From a virus, in IMG/VR virus record IMGVR_UViG_3300037297_000082, positions 1-42,218 of that record: a stretch of 42,218 nt of DNA. The stretch is one strand, 5' to 3'. A program made the position numbers and the translations under genes. Position 1 is the first letter of the stretch, and every line of letters starts with the position of its first letter. The notes below the pieces were generated by a model. It did no database searches and was not told where the DNA came from. It saw nothing but the letters and a program-made list of their open reading frames with translations. This document shows, one piece after another, positions 38,411 through 42,218 of this stretch.

Positions 38411-39117
38411 GCGTCACCATCATGAGCGTCACCATCCCGGCCGGCGCAATTCTCTTCACCGCCGACAAGCCCGGCGCCGAGATCCCGTTGCGCTGGAAGC
38501 TCATCAGTCTCGGCATCGGTCTCATGCAGCGCGACCAGGGCGAGCGCAAGAGCCGCGCGCGGCACGTTGGCGGATTCCCGCGCGGAGGCCGGCTGAGCGA
38601 GATCGAGGTCTCGGAGGCCGCGTTCCCGGTGTGGCACACGATTCCGGCAGAGCAGGCTCTCAAGGACAAGTCGTTCAGCGTCTGGACCGTCGGTGGCCTG
38701 AGCCCGGTGCAGCGCGCGATCCTGGCCGCCGGCTACACCTTCCACGATGGTCAGGCCTATAATGTCCCGCGCATCGTGGGCATGGGAATCGATCACGTCG
38801 TTGGGGCCATCAGGGGCGAGCCCTGCTACGTCTTCCGGTCTCACCCCTTCCTTGGCAATGACGTGTGCAGCTCAGGCATCGCCGAGGAGGTCGCCCGCGT
38901 GACGCTCAATCTCGAGCCTTTCGGCGAGCGGCATGATCGCGCGCAGCCTGACGGGATGCACAACTGGTGCCTTGACCACGAGTGGCTCGGCCTACCGTCG
39001 GAGGTCATCCGCGGCTTCTTTGGCCAAGTGCTCCCGGTGCCGGTGCCAGGGACGCCGAAGCAAGAGCGGCAGCGCTGGACGACGTGGGAGGAGTGCATGG
39101 AGAAGGGGTGGGCGTGA
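38407..39117 (+). CDS. Permuted NlpC/P60- or papain-like protein, possible lysis enzyme
   Basis: 236 residues, ATGA overlap. The start is duplicated: MSVTI MSVTI from two tandem 15 nt copies (38407-38421, 38422-38436). PAGAILFTADKPG, SRARHVGGFPRGGRLSEIEVSE (split), a YNVPRIVGMGIDHVVG region and NDVCSSGIAEEVARV have the order of permuted papain-fold enzymes, with His in HVGG and Cys in VCSS as likely catalytic residues. It could be an endolysin-type amidase; evidence is moderate. Confidence 0.6.
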   Translation: MSVTIMSVTIPAGAILFTADKPGAEIPLRWKLISLGIGLMQRDQGERKSRARHVGGFPRGGRLSEIEVSEAAFPVWHTIPAEQALKDKSFSVWTVGGLSPVQRAILAAGYTFHDGQAYNVPRIVGMGIDHVVGAIRGEPCYVFRSHPFLGNDVCSSGIAEEVARVTLNLEPFGERHDRAQPDGMHNWCLDHEWLGLPSEVIRGFFGQVLPVPVPGTPKQERQRWTTWEECMEKGWA

Positions 39118-39167
39118 GCGAGTCGATTCATGTTCGCTTTACGGGCACCGCGTCGACCTGTGGGTAG
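39114..39167 (+). CDS. Possible 17-residue ORF
   Basis: A GTG in a GTGA overlap opens a very short frame (VSESIHVRFTGTASTCG). It ends just before the ribosome site of the lipoprotein gene. May be accidental. Confidence 0.2.
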   Translation: MSESIHVRFTGTASTCG

Positions 39168-39179
39168 AGGAGAATGATC

Positions 39180-40220
39180 ATGCGACGTGAGTTTCAGATG
39201 GGAGTCGTCCTGCTGGTGGCCCTGGCATCGTGTGGCTGTGCCTCGTTGGGCCGTTTCGTCTCGGACGTGATCCAGCGCCACGACGAGATCTGCGCCGAGG
39301 ATCCGGCCGCCTGTGAGCAGACTACCCCGACGCCCACGCCGGCTCCCATGCCGGAGCTGACTCCGACTCCTGGGCCCGGACCGACGCCCACGCCGGAGCC
39401 TACGCCAGAGCCGGACGGCTTGCCCGCCCCCTCCGGCCTGACTGCTGTCCCGCACCCATGGCGGATCTCGCTCTCCTGGCGGCCCGAGCCGTGGGCCCGC
39501 GCGTATCGAGTTTACCGAGGCAACCTCCGCTCGCCGATCGCGGATGTCACCGGCACGAGCTACGAGGCCACCGAGCTTACCCTGGACGACCGCTGGTGGT
39601 TCTATGTGGCCGGCATTGACGGCTTCGGCGCAGTGGGCAAGGCGGCGGCACGGGTGAGCGCCGTCCCGACCTTCCCGGCGCCGAAGGGCATCGAGATCGT
39701 AGTGACCCATCGATCCGGGCCGAATGGCGCGGTTATCTATCTCGGAATCAAGGCCGACTACGGCCCCGAGGGCGTACCTGTCGCGGGGATGTCGGAGGTG
39801 ATCCCTGCGGCGCTCCTTGACTCTGCGAGTGAGGAGGCGCGGCGCGGGCAGAGGCAAGCCTTTCTCTGGTGCGTCTCTAGGGGGCCGGCTGGAGGGCAAT
39901 TCGGTCAGGTCGCCTGGACTCTCCGGCACTCTTCGGGCGCCACAGCTTCAGCAGAGCCGGCGCCCGGACACTGTGCCCGCGGAAACTGCAACGACAAGGC
40001 GAATTACCATACCACGTGGCAAGCCAGCAAGCTGATGGTCGGCTATCACAGCCTCAACGGTAGCAAGGGGAATTCCATCCTGGTCGGCATAGGATCCGAC
40101 CTACCAGCGGGGTCGATCGAGGCGCAGGCCACGTGCAGGGTGGCGCCCAACCTACAGTCGCCCGTTTTCCGCTTGCCGGTCGGCACCGGCAACGCTCCAC
40201 CGCCGGCGCGGACGGACTGA
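39180..40220 (+). CDS. Phage-encoded lipoprotein with FN3-like domain
   Basis: 346 residues. GAGGAGA lies 7 nt before the ATG at 39180, preferred over 39174. The signal MRREFQMGVVLLVALASC has a lipobox LASC with Cys18. A Pro/Thr linker (about 49-80, with repeated TPTP and PEP) is followed by an FN3-like domain (PSGLTAVPHPWRISLSWRP, AYRVYRGN, Y.V.GIDGFG) and a C-terminal beta domain with Cys residues. It would be displayed on the cell envelope. Lipoproteins of this kind can block superinfection, but no such activity is shown. Confidence 0.8.
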   Translation: MRREFQMGVVLLVALASCGCASLGRFVSDVIQRHDEICAEDPAACEQTTPTPTPAPMPELTPTPGPGPTPTPEPTPEPDGLPAPSGLTAVPHPWRISLSWRPEPWARAYRVYRGNLRSPIADVTGTSYEATELTLDDRWWFYVAGIDGFGAVGKAAARVSAVPTFPAPKGIEIVVTHRSGPNGAVIYLGIKADYGPEGVPVAGMSEVIPAALLDSASEEARRGQRQAFLWCVSRGPAGGQFGQVAWTLRHSSGATASAEPAPGHCARGNCNDKANYHTTWQASKLMVGYHSLNGSKGNSILVGIGSDLPAGSIEAQATCRVAPNLQSPVFRLPVGTGNAPPPARTD

Positions 40221-40230
40221 CGGAGGCACC

Positions 40231-40569
40231 ATGGCATTCTCAGGCGAGCAGGTGACCGGACTCCTGATGGCGACCGGCGGCACCGTGTACGTGGCGACGC
40301 GGGTAGCGTCACACTTCCTCGGGCGCAATGGCGACAAGCATCGCGGCAACGGAAATGGCAAGGGCAAGGAGCTGCCCTGCCAGAATCACGAGGCGCGCCT
40401 GAAGGCCGTAGAGGGCTCGCTCGGCCGTGTAGAGGGCTCAATCTCTGGACTCTACACGAAGCTGGACGGATATCAGCGCGCGCATGAGGAGCAACGGGCC
40501 TCGCTGGAGGGACGGCTTGGGGAGCTCACTGGCGAGATCAGGGCGAGGATGCCGGAGCGGCTGAGGTGA
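40231..40569 (+). CDS. Membrane-anchored coiled-coil protein
   Basis: 112 residues, GGAGG upstream. A weakly hydrophobic N-terminal segment (VTGLLMATGGTVYVATRVASHFL) is followed by a basic Gly/Asn linker and a coiled coil (about 55-105; EARLKAVEGSLGRVEGSISGL). The layout resembles hemolysin XhlA-like or spanin-like phage proteins. Confidence 0.6.
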   Translation: MAFSGEQVTGLLMATGGTVYVATRVASHFLGRNGDKHRGNGNGKGKELPCQNHEARLKAVEGSLGRVEGSISGLYTKLDGYQRAHEEQRASLEGRLGELTGEIRARMPERLR

Positions 40570-41123
40570 TTCTACCTCTCGCAGCGCGACGTCAACTCGG
40601 GCCACTCGGCATGGGTGGCCCAATGGTCTCGGTCTCGGTTGAAGATGTGGTATGGACGAGAACCAACGGCGTCTCTGTTGTCGGAAACAGCCTTACGAAA
40701 ACAGGGCCGACTACGTGGGGTAATGCTGGAGGGGCTTCGACGCGCGCGATCATATCAGGCGATGGATACTTGGAATGGACCGCCACCGAAACTACGACCT
40801 ATAGAATCTGTGGTCTATCCTACGGAGATACGGACTGGAATTTTACTGACATCGACTTCGGCATGTTCGCACGACCGTCCGGGGCTCTCTGGAGAATCGA
40901 AAACGGAGCGATGCTCGGGATTGGGACATACATCACTGGCGACGTGCTACGGGTCGAGGTTAGCGCCGGGACTGTCTACTACAAGAAGAATGGCGCGTTG
41001 CTGAGCACATCGCTTAATGTTCCGACGTTCCCGCTGCTGGCGGATTCATCGCTTTACGACAACGGGTCCACTATCACTGATGCTGTCCTATCCGGAGAGA
41101 ATCTGGGGGCGGCCGTCTACTAG
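40566..41123 (+). CDS. Fibre-tip or receptor-binding-type protein
   Basis: 185 residues from a GTG. The body WTRTNGVSVVGNSLTKTG, GDGYLEWTATET, DIDFGMFARPSGAL, TGDVLRVEVSAGTVYYKKNG and LLADSSLYDNGSTI is a jelly-roll/SPRY-like domain common in secreted and phage proteins. AT content is somewhat higher than its neighbours. Possibly a host-recognition domain. Confidence 0.65.
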   Translation: MILPLAARRQLGPLGMGGPMVSVSVEDVVWTRTNGVSVVGNSLTKTGPTTWGNAGGASTRAIISGDGYLEWTATETTTYRICGLSYGDTDWNFTDIDFGMFARPSGALWRIENGAMLGIGTYITGDVLRVEVSAGTVYYKKNGALLSTSLNVPTFPLLADSSLYDNGSTITDAVLSGENLGAAVY

Positions 41124-41132
41124 GAGGGAGCA

Positions 41133-41411
41133 ATGGCAAGTCAACAGACGAGGGTCGCAAGACTACAGGACAAGATTCGAGTGATGCGAGGCGCGCTTCA
41201 AGATGCCATCGCCGAGCGGGACGCGATCATCAAGGAGGGCGGCGGGACGCCAGCCGGGGCCCTGGCTTGGCTACAGGAAGACCCGGACCTCGAGAGCGTG
41301 TGTGGCAACACGCCGGCCGAGATCGGCGCGGGCGCTACTGTGATCGCCGATCTGGACGCCTATCTGGCGGCAGACGATCGCGACCAGACGCTTGTTCAGC
41401 TCGAGAGCTGA
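41133..41411 (+). CDS. Small helical protein in the fibre region
   Basis: 92 residues, GGAGGGAG upstream. N-terminal coiled coil (QTRVARLQDKIRVMRGALQDAIAERD, split) and helical C-terminus (TVIADLDAYLAADDRD). Possibly an assembly or trimerisation factor for the adjacent fibre proteins. Confidence 0.6.
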   Translation: MASQQTRVARLQDKIRVMRGALQDAIAERDAIIKEGGGTPAGALAWLQEDPDLESVCGNTPAEIGAGATVIADLDAYLAADDRDQTLVQLES

Positions 41412-41413
41412 CG

Positions 41414-42154
41414 ATGCCTCGCCTCGGTGACGACCCGATCAACCTTGACGCCTTCTACACGGAGGATGGGGCGGGCAAGTCTGGCCTGACCGTCACCTTC
41501 ACGCTCCTGGATCCGGATGGCAACGTCGAGAAGAGCGGATCCTTATCTGCCACGAGCATCACTGGCCTCTATCGCTACAACGCCGCAGCCGACATTGACG
41601 AGTCCGGACAGTGGACATTCGTGGCGGCCACCACGGACACGGATGTCGACCAGAAACAGATAGGCGGTCAGGTATACGTGGAGCCAGCCTGGGCCACCTA
41701 TGTCCAGGCCATCTGGGATGCGCTGACATCTGCACTCACTACGGCTGGGAGCGTAGGGCTTCTGGCTGTGCAGAAGCTCGGTCTCATTGGCACGGGCTCG
41801 ACATCCTGGTCATCCCCGGTGACGGCCAGTGGGGACCTTGAGCTGTATCATGGCTGCGACTATAGCGCCACGGATTCGCTCGCCCCGTCTTGGGATGTGA
41901 CGGGCGTCCCCGACTTCTCCGCTGCGTCCATCAAGTGCACGTTCTACTCCCACGGCAAGGTGCTGCTCACGGTAGCAGCGACAGCCAACGATGCCGATAC
42001 CGTCAGCGTTCCGCTGACTGCGGCCCAGACGGGTGGGCTCCCTGCTGGCGAGACGTGCCAGTTCGAGATCATTGCCAAGATGGCGAGTGGGCGATTCATT
42101 CCGCTTGTGGCTGGAGAGGCGGCGATCATCAAGACGATGACGCCCGCGTGGTAG
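41414..42154 (+). CDS. Fibre/baseplate-type protein with Ig-like domains
   Basis: 246 residues. The start at 41414 follows the previous stop by 2 nt. VTFTLLDPDGNVEKSGSLSA and GQWTFVAATTDTDVD form a first Ig-like domain. After a helical linker comes a second beta domain (YHGCDYSAT, KCTFYSHGKVLLTVAA, QFEIIAKMASG). The layout resembles BppU-like upper baseplate proteins. The last gene before the window end. Confidence 0.65.
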   Translation: MPRLGDDPINLDAFYTEDGAGKSGLTVTFTLLDPDGNVEKSGSLSATSITGLYRYNAAADIDESGQWTFVAATTDTDVDQKQIGGQVYVEPAWATYVQAIWDALTSALTTAGSVGLLAVQKLGLIGTGSTSWSSPVTASGDLELYHGCDYSATDSLAPSWDVTGVPDFSAASIKCTFYSHGKVLLTVAATANDADTVSVPLTAAQTGGLPAGETCQFEIIAKMASGRFIPLVAGEAAIIKTMTPAW

Positions 42155-42218
42155 CGATGACCGATAGAAAGAGGGGGCGGTCTTCGTTCCGAGAGGGGGG
42201 AGTGGGGGCACAGAAGGG
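42155..42218. other. Right end, non-coding
   Basis: Purine-rich sequence with G runs. No gene and no clear terminator. It ends in CAGAAGGG, the mirror of the first bases of the window. Confidence 0.4.

Noticed and set aside
1-42218. CRISPR array, insertion sequence, integrase, tRNA genes, diversity-generating retroelement
   Set aside because: No spaced repeat array, no transposase, tyrosine or serine recombinase, reverse transcriptase or cloverleaf was recognised by eye; a short or divergent one could be missed.

Overview
The window looks like a complete or nearly complete genome of a GC-rich tailed phage with siphovirus architecture (about 42 kb). It may be a metagenome-derived genome opened next to the small terminase gene. 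No bacterial housekeeping gene is visible. All but one gene lie on the + strand, most with 1-4 nt ATGA, GTGA or TGATG stop/start overlaps and purine-rich Shine-Dalgarno sites. The host cannot be named. A phage-encoded lipoprotein and a secreted protein with ordinary signal peptides fit a GC-rich diderm bacterium.

Layout. (1) 0.1-13.3 kb: terminase, HK97-type portal, prohead protease and major capsid protein, connectors, two tail-tube-like proteins and a lambda G/GT-type chaperone pair with a canonical -1 slippery heptamer. Embedded in the head genes are a CMP-sugar synthetase-like cytidylyltransferase (3879-4562) and a Rossmann-like, possibly glycosyltransferase protein (7886-8710). (2) 13.3-21.3 kb: tape measure and distal-tail or fibre proteins, some with lectin-like domains. 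(3) 21.3-23.6 kb: the only minus-strand gene (secreted), a 450 bp non-coding stretch, tiny zinc-binding-type ORFs separated by a duplicated hairpin element, and an XRE repressor read from a strong promoter as a leaderless message. (4) 23.6-27.7 kb: small early ORFs and a recombination module. (5) 27.74-28.8 kb: about 1 kb without a convincing protein gene, made of three tandem copies of a structured element. (6) 28.8-33.7 kb: small proteins, then a sigma70-type promoter, a pseudoknot-capable leader, an MT-A70 methyltransferase coupled to a PD-(D/E)XK nuclease, replication initiator and loader candidates with iteron-like repeats, and an HNH protein. (7) 33.7-42.2 kb: small ORFs, a lysis region (DUF5675-like protein, small membrane proteins, NlpC/P60-like protein), a lipoprotein and further fibre-like proteins.

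Main candidates for something new. First, the triple structured element at 27842-28703: each unit has a 5' hairpin followed by a 22-23 bp long-range helix, and five base pairs of that helix change on both sides between units 1/2 and unit 3, the mark of a conserved RNA fold. Second, a roughly 95 nt leader upstream of the methyltransferase in which two long helices interleave as a pseudoknot and would bury the ribosome site. Third, the cytidylyltransferase plus Rossmann-like protein inside the capsid operon, which suggests virion glycosylation with a CMP-activated sugar. No integrase, DNA polymerase, tRNA, CRISPR array or insertion sequence was recognised, so lysogeny is suggested only by the repressor-type region.
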